A stretch of 64,000 bases of DNA from Lasiosphaeris hirsuta (taxonomy: Eukaryota; Ascomycota; Sordariomycetes; Sordariales; Lasiosphaeriaceae), in NCBI GenBank assembly GCA_030549175.1, contig JAUKUA010000005.1, positions 2,480,001 to 2,544,000 of the forward strand, read 5' to 3'. Below are positions 11,277 through 21,522 of this stretch, in pieces. Position 1 is the first letter of the stretch, and every line of letters begins with the position of its first letter. The position numbers and the translations under genes were made by a program. The notes beneath the pieces are model-generated. The model searched no databases, had not been told where the DNA came from, and saw nothing but the letters and a program-made list of their open reading frames with translations.

Positions 11277-14200
11277 CTGCATTAAAAGGCGGGTTGGTGT
11301 TGATCGGGATGCAGAGCAGCTTTGCTCGTGTCGGTAGCGCGGTTGATATATAATATTTTTGGAGGTAAAACGGCGACGCAATCGATGCGCAGGCAGTGTG
11401 TTGATGAATGGTCAACGAGTGCCCCCTAGGGTTGCGATTTGCACACCGGGTGCTTGAATTGATGTCTAGATTGATCAAGAGTGATCAAAAGAGACAGCTT
11501 AAAAAAAGACAGCTTTGAGGAGAAAAGGGGGGAAACTGTCGATCGACCGAGAGGCTCCGCGGGGGATCTTATGTTTTCGGCGCCGCTCCGTCCATCTTCT
11601 CGGTGCTGACCACACGCCCACACCCCCAGAGTCCTTACAGTCCTTGGCACACGCACACACGTTGCAGTTCCATCCATGGTGCCAATGTCTGGCAGGGAAC
11701 TCGGGGTCACGCCTGAGCGCTCCTCCAGTCCCGGCCACCGACGAGCCTCAGGGTGCAGGCCCGTCAGCCAATTAGAGGGCATTCGGGCCGGTAAAGAAGG
11801 CCAACCAAGGTATTACAGCGTGCCGCAATTGGACGCCTTGGGGGACCGGCATATTGTCCTATCTGTCAGGCAGCGATGCTTCTCCTATGAGCCCCAGGGA
11901 TTCCCAAGACCTGCAGACCCCCCAGAGAGTCACCCGCCGTGTTGGAGAACCACAGAAATAGCAGAACACGGCGAGCACAGACCGTTGGAGATGCTGGCCA
12001 GTCCTATCCTGACCGTCCTCGCGTGTCCTGTTGCGTCATGACTAAAATGACTCACCTGGACCTCCAAAGCGGCCACACCGCACTGCGAGGACTCAGGAAA
12101 CCGACGTGAGCGAGGCGTCTTGGCCTTCTACAGCCTCAGCACCTGAGGCTTTAGGAGAAACACGGAACTGGATTGATTGCCAAAACCCCGAGTCCACTGG
12201 GGCCCGACCCGCAAAAGTCCTCCGGATCAGCGCGGGGGTAAAATGGCGGCGCAGGACTTTTGTCGAGATAATACTGAGCGGGCACGGCGGGCAAAACGGG
12301 GTTACTGCGTGCGGATTACGAGAGACGCCCGCCCGCTAGTGAGTGTAAGTAGACCCCATTGACCCCATTGACCCCCTCGGTTGGAGATCCTCGCGTCGTC
12401 AAAACGCGGATGGCTCCTTGTGTGTCGTCGGACTGGCGGGCGCGACCCGAATGGCTCGACACTGATGCATTCGGACACCTGTGTCAAAACAATATGCGTC
12501 AACACCGCAACTTCAGAGCGCCATAAGGAACCTATTTCCGAGGATCATGCTCCCCACGCTCTGTTCAGGCGACGAAGGAGTCATCCGGCGGTGAAGCAGG
12601 GAACCGTTAATTGTGGACCTACTACCCCTTCCCCCCCTCCCACAAGGCGGGGGAAGGCCCACGCGTAGGGCCGGCCGCCCCACGCGATGAGAATGCAGTG
12701 CCAGTCCATTCATTCATTCGACTGGTCCACACCCGACCAGCATGGTCTGCTCTTGCTGCCGAGCCTCGCCTTCGTTTGTCGACCGCTCCCCAGCCAAACA
12801 GGTGTTACACAAGCGCGGCCGCTAGTTCTGCGTGCTCGCAAGGCAACAGCATTCTTTTGATTAAACTAGTTGCGAGTCTAATGTAACGTTAGGCTAATCG
12901 CACACTGAGTCCCTCGGTCGCTTGAAATCGCTTAGATCTCTCCCAGCGCTTGCTACGAGGCACAGCGACGAATTGGCTAAATGCCAGTTCTTTTAGGATG
13001 GAGAGCGGTGGTCGCATGGCCACCGTTGGGAGCGGTTAGGACCACACTTGAGACCGATGAATCTGACGGAAAATATATATGAAATTACGAGATAAGGATG
13101 CGTTATCGTGATGAGATGTAGTAGGGACCGGCAGCATGCTGTTTGGTGGGTGGGTGCCATGGGGGTCCGTTGAGATGACCACTCCCGGATTGGGCGATTG
13201 GGCTCCGGCTTACATTGTAAGGTACGCTAAGCTTCGCTCAGTGGCCCGGATGATGGAAGGACCCAACCGGGAAGGGCCAGTCCTCTCCAGCTCCTTCATC
13301 TGTCCCTTTGCAGACCAGCTAGCCACGCCACGAACATCGACCCAAGACGCCAAGCTCCTCTATATTTTCCGACATTGACGTGCGTCGTCTGGTGATGCAA
13401 CCTTTCACTTCTCAGTCGAGAAATGGCACTCCTGTTCCCGGAGCAAGAGTCGTGGCAACGCTGGGTAGGAAGCTATCACGTATGAGGTTCAATGGTGACA
13501 TCCCATCTGCCTCAATACGTATCACGATGTTACTACCCATTCCCATCATCGGCAGTAGTGCAGGAGCCGCATAAGCCCTTTCGCTTAAGCGCCAACTTCC
13601 GACTCGAGTGCCGTGCCCCCCGAGAATTTCCTGATGCCACTACCACAAGGAAGATCTCGGGATGCTGCATACATAGGAAAGCAGGGCAACCACCTGGGAA
13701 CACTGACGGTTTCGCTGGGACAGAGATCACATGGAAAAATTGGAAATTCGCATGGATCATACTTCTAATTATGGATCACAGCCAAGCTACCTCGTTTCTA
13801 CCTCCTTTGCGTGGACGGAATGGTTTCTGGGACGGTCCTGGGCCAGATACCTGCACACCTAGTGCCCCCCAAGCTGCTCTGTTTTGCCCCTGTCCGTATT
13901 CCAGCCCTGAGTTTCCCTCCGCTTGTCAAGTAATTTTGACAACCCCCAATATTTGGTTTGTTGACAAGTCGTACAGTCTGAAGTGCTCGATGAGCACTCA
14001 ATGACAAACACGACATGGCTCTACCCGTGTGACGGGACGCCCTTCCCGTAATACCAATCACCAGCACACAACTGGCAAGAGGAGGACGAATCCTGTCATT
14101 ACTCAGGTTGGGGGTACGCACCGCACCCCGGTCAGTATCGATCTCGGGGTCCTTCCCCGCAAAAGCCAAGAAGCGCTCCCGTCTTGGCGCCATCCCCCTA

Positions 14201-15010
14201 TCCCCGGATAGTCAACCCCTCTCCCAAGACACTTCAAGAAGATTCAAGACCGACATATGCATGTATACTAATCGGGCGTGCTCACCCACAGCAAAGGTAA
14301 CTCCTCGATTACAAACAGCAACAACAACACATTGCGCCCTTACGAGGTGGGATGGCGACCTGATGAATGCTTGCCTCGTTGTCTGCTACGTGTGCTGTAT
14401 GTACATACCTGTTGTACTCTTGAGGATTTTTCAGTGTTGCAATTTATGCTGCTAGATCCCGTTGCTATCATGGCGGCGCCACGCATACATGTCCTCTGCA
14501 GCGTTGCGTCTTGGTATGTGGTCTTAGGCGCTACTTTCCCTTCTTGTCGTGATGCAATGAGCTCATTGGGCGTGGTTTTTTATTATGGCCGTCTACTTCC
14601 ATGTATACGTTCCAACAGAGCTGATAGGTGCTTTATACACGGGCTGCCAGCTTAAAGGTACAAAGGTCACGGGATGTCCAGGAGGTATGCCTCTCGAGAG
14701 AAAGGGTGACGGCGTGAGTCATCCGCAGAGAATATATACTAGTATAATCAGGTACGCATTCAGCGGAGTAGCACAGTTTGACAGTCCGCTCAGGACACGC
14801 CAGGTTGGCGCTGGTGGCCCTGTGAGTAAACGACTCGCACAGGGTTTCTTCGCTTTTTGTTTGGGCCCCTCGTTTCGATTCCCAATGTATCCCTTTGTAT
14901 TTTCTTTGACCATTTTTTTTTTTTTTTTTTTGTTTGGCAACTCGCTCATCCATATATTCTCATGGACAAGAAATTGATGGGAATGTAGTGGAGTATTGTA
15001 GCTATCTTCA
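11277..15010. other. 3.7-kb gene-poor spacer
   Basis: Several frames of 60-170 codons exist (for example 13492-14004 and 12381-12668), but none shows recognisable domains, plausible splicing or a coding-like composition. It contains a 9-bp tandem repeat at 12352-12376 and a T19 run near 14913-14931. Possibilities are long promoter/UTR sequence, non-coding RNA or degraded DNA; the sequence does not decide. Confidence 0.5.
12352..12376 (+). repeat. GACCCCATT tandem repeat (about 2.7 units)
   Basis: Two exact 9-bp units followed by a partial third. Confidence 0.8.
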
Positions 15011-16205
15011 TCACGAGACCTCATTCCTATCATGATGCGTCCGCCGTCTCGGCCTCCTATTTTCCCGCCCTCTCCACCCCCCTGTCTCATCCTTGATCTT
15101 CCTTCCTAGACTCTCATCGACTCTCTTAAACATCCTATATGTCCTCTCCCTCGTCTCCACTCTCGCACCCGACAAATACACCGCAACATTATGCACGAAA
15201 TTGTCCTGCTGCCCCTCCGTCCTCCCAAGCACCTCCCACAGCGCCCTCGGCTGCACGTAATCCTCGTCCACCTCCCCAAACACCGCGGTCACCGCCTTCC
15301 CCGTCCACACTCCGTACTCTCCCACCGGCTTGGCCTCCCTGTACGTCAGCGGAGCGTAGCTGCCCGGGTAGTTGGGCGTCGCGCCGTAGTTCCCGTTGAT
15401 CGCCATCGGGCCGTCGCGCTGGAACGGGTTCCAGACGGGGCTGCGCGCCGCGTTGACCGAGATCTGGTTGTATTTGGGGCCGAGGCGGTGGCGCTGAGCG
15501 TCGGGGTACGGAAGAGCCGGCCCTGGAGGACCGGGTCGGCCGAGGGTTCGACGCCGGGGGCCATGTGCGAGGGGTAGAAGGCGACCTGCTCGATCTCGGC
15601 AAAGTAGTTCTCGGGGTTACGGTTCAGCGTTAGCTTGCCGAGCGGGCGGAGGGGCACTGCCAAGTGCGGCCACACCTTGGTCGGGTCGTGGATGTTCCAC
15701 CGGAAGGTCTCGGCCTCGGAGGGGGTGAGGGCCTGGAGATAGACGGTCTAGGATGGGAAGGAGCCGTTTTAGATCGAGGTGAAGAGGTCCTGAGTGAGAA
15801 GCCTTGGCTAGTTAGAGACTGTTTCATAGGAGCTTTCGTAGACGAGTTAATTTACCTCGGGGGTCTCTGGCCGAGTCCGCCGAACCCTTTTCACCACCAA
15901 CAGTTGAGAACCTAGTGAGCACTGGCATTTTCTTGCAGACGTCGTTGAACATATCAATCGATGTGATATCGCTGGCATCGTGAGTAACTTCAAAACTCGC
16001 CATACGCACCAGCACCCTTAGCATGGACGACCCGCTCCGGGATGCGTTCGCGGTCAAAGTGGGCAAGAAGGTCGATCAAATGGAAGTCTTGGAGGAGAAG
16101 GGGCCCATTGCTACCGATACGCTGGTAGCTTTGCTGGCTCTCAACAGGATTGCCATTAGAGGTGGTATAAACCGGCTGCCTGTCGGCAAGAACGGGGGTA
16201 ACCAT
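15011..16205 (-). pseudogene. Decayed catalase gene
   Basis: Reading the minus strand, clear heme-catalase sequence appears in pieces. The start is [20 protein letters not shown]. Then come [20 protein letters not shown] and [16 protein letters not shown], with the distal histidine present. An extra base in the A run at 15992-15995 shifts the frame; beyond it are [16 protein letters not shown] and [20 protein letters not shown]. After DPRG the gene jumps over roughly 140-170 residues, including the region of the heme-pocket Asn, to TQDLFTSI. Two in-frame stops follow (15769-15771 TAA; 15748-15750 TAG where Trp is expected), then [17 protein letters not shown] and [21 protein letters not shown] missing base near 15507-15513 breaks the frame exactly at the proximal heme Tyr motif ([13 protein letters not shown]). 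The end reads YREAKPVGEYGVWTGKAV to the stop at 15011. It cannot encode a working catalase. Confidence 0.93.
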
Positions 16206-17773
16206 TGCGGTAGCGTGTGATGTGTTTGAGGATCGGAGAGCTTGTGAGCCGCTGGGGTGATAGGTGATATCAATATAAGGAGCCGAGAATAGGTGTTGGG
16301 GGTGCGAGAAGAGGGAGGGAGCACCAAGTCAACAAGATGAGTGTCATGTACATTTATCGATACGTGCCCGAACCCCCTCACTACTTCCAAAGACGTCGGG
16401 TGTATAACTCGCGCCAACACCCTCCAAACATGTCTTCTAAAACCCGAGAGCCGAGCAGGAGTGACGATCACGCCAAAGTTGGTGATTTTGGTGAGGGCCG
16501 TAATGTCCCGGATTCAGCATGATCCAATAGGGCGACGGGCATACGTAAAACATTGTATCTTCGGCTTCAACATGGGCATAGCCGTTCCGGTGCCGATGCC
16601 AAGACTCATGTAGTCATTGGTCAGCGTCGTGGTGCCGGTATTTTGACCCCTGAGTGGCTTTTCGTAGACAGCACGGTACCTCGACTGCCCAAATCTTTTG
16701 TTGAAATCCTTGAATTCCCCGAATAAGTATTCATGACTGCTCGGGGCGCAAAACTATCTAGGGTAACTGCCTTGGCTGGGCTGGTTTACGTCGTGCTGTT
16801 TGTTCTCTCCGTGTAGTCGTGCAGTTCTCCAGGAATCGAGTGATGCAAACAGTTGGAGTGGAGACGCGGAGAAGCTGTATACTGAGCTGTGAAACACCAC
16901 ACCATCCTACCACACGAAGGCAAGAGACTCAACCGTCCTGCATTCGTTGCCTTGCCGTAGCGCCACTCGATTTGTCCTTCTCTATGGCATCCAAGAGGAC
17001 CGTCTCTGCAGGCGCTGACAAACACTCTAGGGTGATATGTTCTGTCGACAGGGTCGGCAATATCACTCGTTGTTACGAGCGCTATTCCGGAGGGAATATT
17101 CACCGAACTGTCTCATGGGTACCTGTCATGAGTCAGGCTCGACGGTAGCCATACATCACTGCGGGGGCTCGTTGGCGACAATCAGTTTATATCCAGAAGC
17201 CTGGCAAAACGGTTAGCCCTTTCGGAATATTTGTCCTGCTCGGAATAGGGGATATCTCCACAAGTGTTGTCCATCTCCGTATGACGCTGTGTGAGTGTTA
17301 GCCTCAGACTTGTAGCCTCCTGCGAATTTCCTGGGCTAAGAGCGTCATAGGTCTGTTTCATATGGAACTCCGAGTGTTGTTCTGGTCTTATGGACCTCTA
17401 TCCATAACGGCCCCGAACGGTGCGCAGGCTTCAGGTTGACCAGAACTGCCTATCATCGACGCGCCTTCTCTTCTCTTCTGAGCGGAGACAAGACCTGAAT
17501 GTGAAAACCAACCCTAGCACTCAAGGCCGGGTTTGTTATATTAAAGGTATAAAGCAAGTATATGCGCACTGAACGCTGATTCCACGCTTCTGATGCAGTC
17601 CTGCGCCGTTGGCATAAAATGTCGTCAAAGAGGCTGTAGTTGGCCCATTCCACCCAAACGCCAGAACCTGGCCGCCTTTCGATATACCCAAGTTATGTCT
17701 GGTATGGAATAAGCAAGGCATGCTCGTGTTGTACAAATGTTTCCCTGCCGAGCGTCTTAGACATGGACCATGC
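16206..17773. other. 1.6-kb spacer between catalase pseudogene and ARL1
   Basis: No supported gene. A minus-strand fragment near 16600 reads MSLGIGTGTAMPM, vaguely like a reductase start, but nothing around it continues a family. It may include former catalase promoter and degenerate DNA. Confidence 0.5.
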
Positions 17774-18512
17774 CTAATCTTGTGATACAGTTTGCTGCGT
17801 GTCATATTAGCGAAGTACCCAGGGTTGGAACCTTGCGGGGGACATCCTACCACAAGCCAGTCCATCCCCTCTGTGACTCCAGAGCCCTCGACGGCGCTGC
17901 ACGCCATGATGCTCCAGTTCCTGTCCCTCAGTTCGCCGAGGCGCAGGGCTTGTGAAATGTCACCTGCTCCTTTCGCACCGGGCTGATCTTGCTTGTTTGC
18001 GAAAACCAGCAAGGCGGCATCCTTCAGCTCCTCTTCGTTCAGCATGGCTGCAAGCTCATCGGCCGCGGTTTGCAGGCGCTCGATATCGGTCGAGTCTACA
18101 ACAAAGATGACGGCCGCTGTATTGGCGTAGTAGCATCTCCAGTATGGCCTGATGCTGGTTTGGCCGCCCAGATCCCATACGTTGAAGTTGAGGTTCTTGT
18201 ATGTCACCGACTCGACGTTGAAACCAATCGTGGGTATCGTCGTCACTACTTCTCCGATCTGCAGTAGCACTCCGCGTGAGATCAGCTGTCAACTGTCGTG
18301 ATTTAGGGAGGGGTCGCACCTTGAGTCTGTATAGAAGTGTGGTCTTGCCGGCGTTGTCCTGTGGGGGAACAGTTTGGTCAGCAGGGCGAGGTCGCAGGCG
18401 GATAGTTCAGGCAAGAGGGTTGGCGTACCAGCCCCAGGATCAGGATGCGGATCTCTTTCTTCGCAAAGAAAACAGTAGATAGGCTCGAAAGCCACGACAT
18501 GCTCTGACCCAT
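17774..18512 (-). CDS. ARL1: ARF-like small GTPase ARL1
   Basis: Exons 18512..18429, 18358..18320, 18258..17851 and 17794..17774; 183 residues, the usual ARL1 length. ARL1 is a Golgi GTPase that recruits GRIP-domain golgins and controls trans-Golgi traffic. The N-terminus [11 protein letters not shown] has Gly2 for myristoylation. G-motifs are [19 protein letters not shown] (P-loop, assembled over exons 1-2), IPTIGFNVE (switch I, G2), WDLGGQ (G3), FANKQD (G4) and [10 protein letters not shown] (G5). The last exon is only 21 bp and encodes QTVSQD plus stop; its acceptor is preceded by a CTAAT branch-like motif, and GMDWLVQTVSQD fits the family end. The gene is divergent from RPL39. Confidence 0.95.
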
Positions 18513-19160
18513 CTTGTATGTTGCTTTGCTGTGTTGGTGGCCGAGAAGACGGTTGCAGGAAAAGGGAGACTTTGACGCTGGCCGATGCGCCGGCTCAGAG
18601 GGCAGATGGGGGAATCAGATAATCAGAAGAAGCCCGGTACGCCCGCGTAACTTAACAGGTGGCAAAGAGGATGTGGCACTGGCAGTTGGTAGCCACTGGT
18701 GACAGATTGTCTGATTTTGCTCGAAATTTATGCTTCGTGATCTTGCGACTTTGCCTTGGGTTTCATCAACGGGTTGTGAGAGGCCGCCCTGAGTCGCCAG
18801 AATTCCTCGATCACCCAAGCGCACTGCACAGCACAACACAATAGCAAGCGTCGGGAGTTGGCACCGCCTGGGGCCCATGTCGGCACATTTCGATTGGCAG
18901 CGGCCGTCTCAGCCCCGGAACTCCGGCTTTTGCAGGCTTTCCGCTCCGATCGGAGAAACACCAATCAATGAATAGAGGTCAGAGCTCTGCCAGCCACAGT
19001 AACGAGCCACAGCCCCATTATTTCACGTGACTCAGCCACGCACTTTTTCGAGCCCTCTCTGTTCATTTTCAGAGCCACACACCAAATAATTCGAATCCAA
19101 CCCCATCGACTCAACCGCAGAAAATCATCTCGACTCGGTTATCGCGACAACACCGTCAAA
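18513..19160. promoter_or_regulatory. Divergent promoter region ARL1 / RPL39
   Basis: 648 bp between two start codons. At 19024-19034 an E-box core CACGTG overlaps a GCN4/CPC1-type TGACTCA, about 130 bp upstream of the RPL39 ATG. Regulatory use is inferred from the motif and its position only. Confidence 0.5.
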
Positions 19161-19633
19161 ATGCCGGTACGTATTGCCTGATATAGCACCGCCCAGAATC
19201 ACATTCCGCCTCTCCAGCCCAAGTTTCCATGTGCAGCCGCACGACCGGCCTTCATTGCGGGCGAGCGAGCAAGCTGCAAGGGAAAATGAGTCTGGCAGAG
19301 GGCGCCCCAGGAGGGGCAATCGACTCTGGACACCGCGATGACCTGGGCTGACCGATTGCACCTCTTTCTCCCCAACAGAGCCACAAGACTTTCCGCACCA
19401 AGCAGAAGCTTGCCAAAGCGCAGAAGCAGAACAGGCCCATTCCCCAATGGATTCGCCTCCGCACCAATAACACCATCAGGTACGATCAAGAGACACCTTT
19501 TCTCCCCTCGAGCTAGGATACCGCATATTATATGGGAAAGGCTGGCAATGGCACATCAGCAGAAACTAACCTGGCGAACCACAGATACAACGCCAAGCGG
19601 AGACATTGGCGCAAGACTCGTCTGGGTATCTAG
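19161..19633 (+). CDS. RPL39: 60S ribosomal protein eL39
   Basis: Exons 19161..19166, 19379..19479 and 19585..19633; exactly 51 residues, the universal eL39 length. It is a basic protein of the large ribosomal subunit lying in the nascent-peptide exit tunnel. The sequence begins MP, split off by a 212-bp first intron, then [20 protein letters not shown], then [20 protein letters not shown] and HWRKTRLGI. The first exon encodes only the first two codons. The large first intron right after the ATG codons is common for ribosomal protein genes in this group. Identity is unambiguous. Confidence 0.98.
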
Positions 19634-20897
19634 ATGCTTCGCCTCGCACTCGGGGACCTGCCTCTGCTGCTCCTCCGCTCTTCCAACCCCATTTTCCCGC
19701 CACCAACCATCCGGGTTCACTTTCCATGGTTTTGCGATCCTATGAAAAACCAATAACCAACTTGCCAACTGTACTCGATGAGACAACGATAAGATGACGG
19801 GGTGGAGAGGGAGAGGAGTTTGGAGTACAAGAGAATTTTTGCCAATGAAGGCAAGGCAGGCGCTGGCACATAGATGTGGGAAAGTCTTGTGCGGCAGGAG
19901 CATATGGGAAGGGGTGGTTCTCTTTTTTCGCCGGGAAATATTCCCTGGGACTATTTTCGGAGTATGATGCGATTTCGCATTCTAGGGTCGGGGAAAATGG
20001 AATGAGAATCATTTGATGAACATCTGAAGTAACCTGTGGGCTCTGCCTCTGGCATCATGACTGAAATGAGTCTACCCATCACCTGTGACACTCTTGCAAC
20101 GACAATGTTTAACTTGGTGCACGGAGCATGCGCGTGAGCCCAACCATATACACTGATCCTATCTCTGCTTCTGGTTCTTTTGTGGTCCGGAGTTTGTCAT
20201 TGGTGTACTAACGTTCACCTGCTCATGCTGTGTCAGTCAGTGTGCATGCAAAGCTGGTGGACCGTTTGCAAAACATGCAATCCCAGACACCCTCACAACT
20301 GAAGTGAACAGAGGAAGGTTGTTGAAACATAAAACAGGCTGTCAAGTGTTATATCACATTATGTCCCTGGGCTACGCTGATAGAGGTTCGCTTATCACTG
20401 GATTGAGGCTGTGGTGAGGAGTCAATGTATTGGTTCGGAATACGGCCGATGTGAACTGCGGTAACCTAGGCACGATGATCTTAAACTTTAAGTTCTGTTG
20501 CAATCGAACTGTCCATTACTGCTGATCTGTCCAGGACCAATGCACGCACGCCGGTGGCACCATCATATCGGGCCCCGCTGCTTTGCTCTCAGAGTACCGG
20601 CCTGTTAATCCGTATCTGCTTTATCCTGGCCTGAGAAAGCCGCTGATACGTGTGAAATAAAAAAAACTGAAAACCCCATTGAAGGTCACACTTGGGCATC
20701 GAGTGTCATCAATACTGTTAATCCAGTGATATCAAAGGTGGGAGTTGTTTACCCGTGGGCTACCTCGAGCACGAGTGCTAAATTGAGTACCGCAATTCGG
20801 ATATCCCAACAGCACACTGCGAGGCAGCCATGCCCTGATTCCTCCCCAACTCTTCCTTAACACAAGCGCCAAGGTTTTTCATTAGAATTTCGATCCT
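19634..20897. other. Intergenic region between convergent RPL39 and SKP1
   Basis: 3' flanks of convergent genes; unusually long (1.26 kb) for such a pair. No gene or structured RNA was recognised. Confidence 0.5.
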
Positions 20898-21522
20898 CTA
20901 ACGGTCCTCGGCCCACTCGTTCTCGCGGCGGATTTGCTCCTCTTCCTCCGGTGTGAAGTCGTTCGTGATATTGAACGTCTTGCGGATTTCCTCAGGGGAC
21001 TTGCCCTTGATCATGTTGGCGACAGTCTTGCAGCCGACATCGAGGAGGGCCTTAATATCGAGGTAGTTGGCCGCCTATTCTATGTCAGTCTCCTGTCGCG
21101 AAAGGTCCACCCATTCTAAAAACCTACAAGGATGATCTCGAAGAGCATCTCCTGGTCGACCTGCATGAACTTTTGGTCCCATTCATCGATGTCGGTTGTC
21201 TTCTTGCGGCTGTCGTTTTCCTCCTCCGTTGACTGTTGTGAGTCACCACGGTGCTTCTCGCACCACTCCACGACCTTGCGAAGAACTGGGTCGTTGACAT
21301 TCGGAATCGGAATCGCAGCGGTGCTGACGGAATCGTCACCAAGATCCTCAATCAAGTTCTTGATGAGCATGGAGCGCTCGGCCACGACGCGGTCTAAAAT
21401 CGGGTTAGGCGGAAATTGAAAGCGATCGGTGATGTCCGGTCAGACGTACCAACTTCGATGTGCGAGCCGTCATTGCTGGCGAGAGTGACCTTTTGGGTCG
21501 ACTTGTCCTTCTCGGAAGACAT
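20898..21522 (-). CDS. SKP1: SCF ubiquitin ligase adaptor SKP1 (sconC-like)
   Basis: Exons 21522..21450, 21393..21128 and 21074..20898; 171 residues. SKP1 links cullin-1 to F-box proteins in SCF E3 ligases and also serves at kinetochores in yeast. The BTB/POZ-like N-terminal domain contains [20 protein letters not shown] and [15 protein letters not shown], then [21 protein letters not shown]. The fungal acidic insert [20 protein letters not shown] precedes [20 protein letters not shown]. The C-terminal F-box-binding helices [20 protein letters not shown] and [19 protein letters not shown] are complete. Both introns fall at expected places and restore the family sequence. The F-box-like gene at 43.2-44.9 kb could be one of its partners, but nothing links them directly. 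Confidence 0.98.

Noticed and set aside
13492..14004. 170-codon open frame
   Set aside because: No recognisable fold or motif, Pro/Cys-rich throughout, no flanking exons.
16500..16640. Minus-strand MSLGIGTGTAMPM, resembling the start of an aldo-keto reductase
   Set aside because: Only about 13 residues look similar; no TIM-barrel motifs follow in any frame.
20621..20660. CTGAGA followed by CTGATA, recalling a thiamine riboswitch
   Set aside because: The remaining conserved TPP core and helices are absent and no thiamine gene is nearby.
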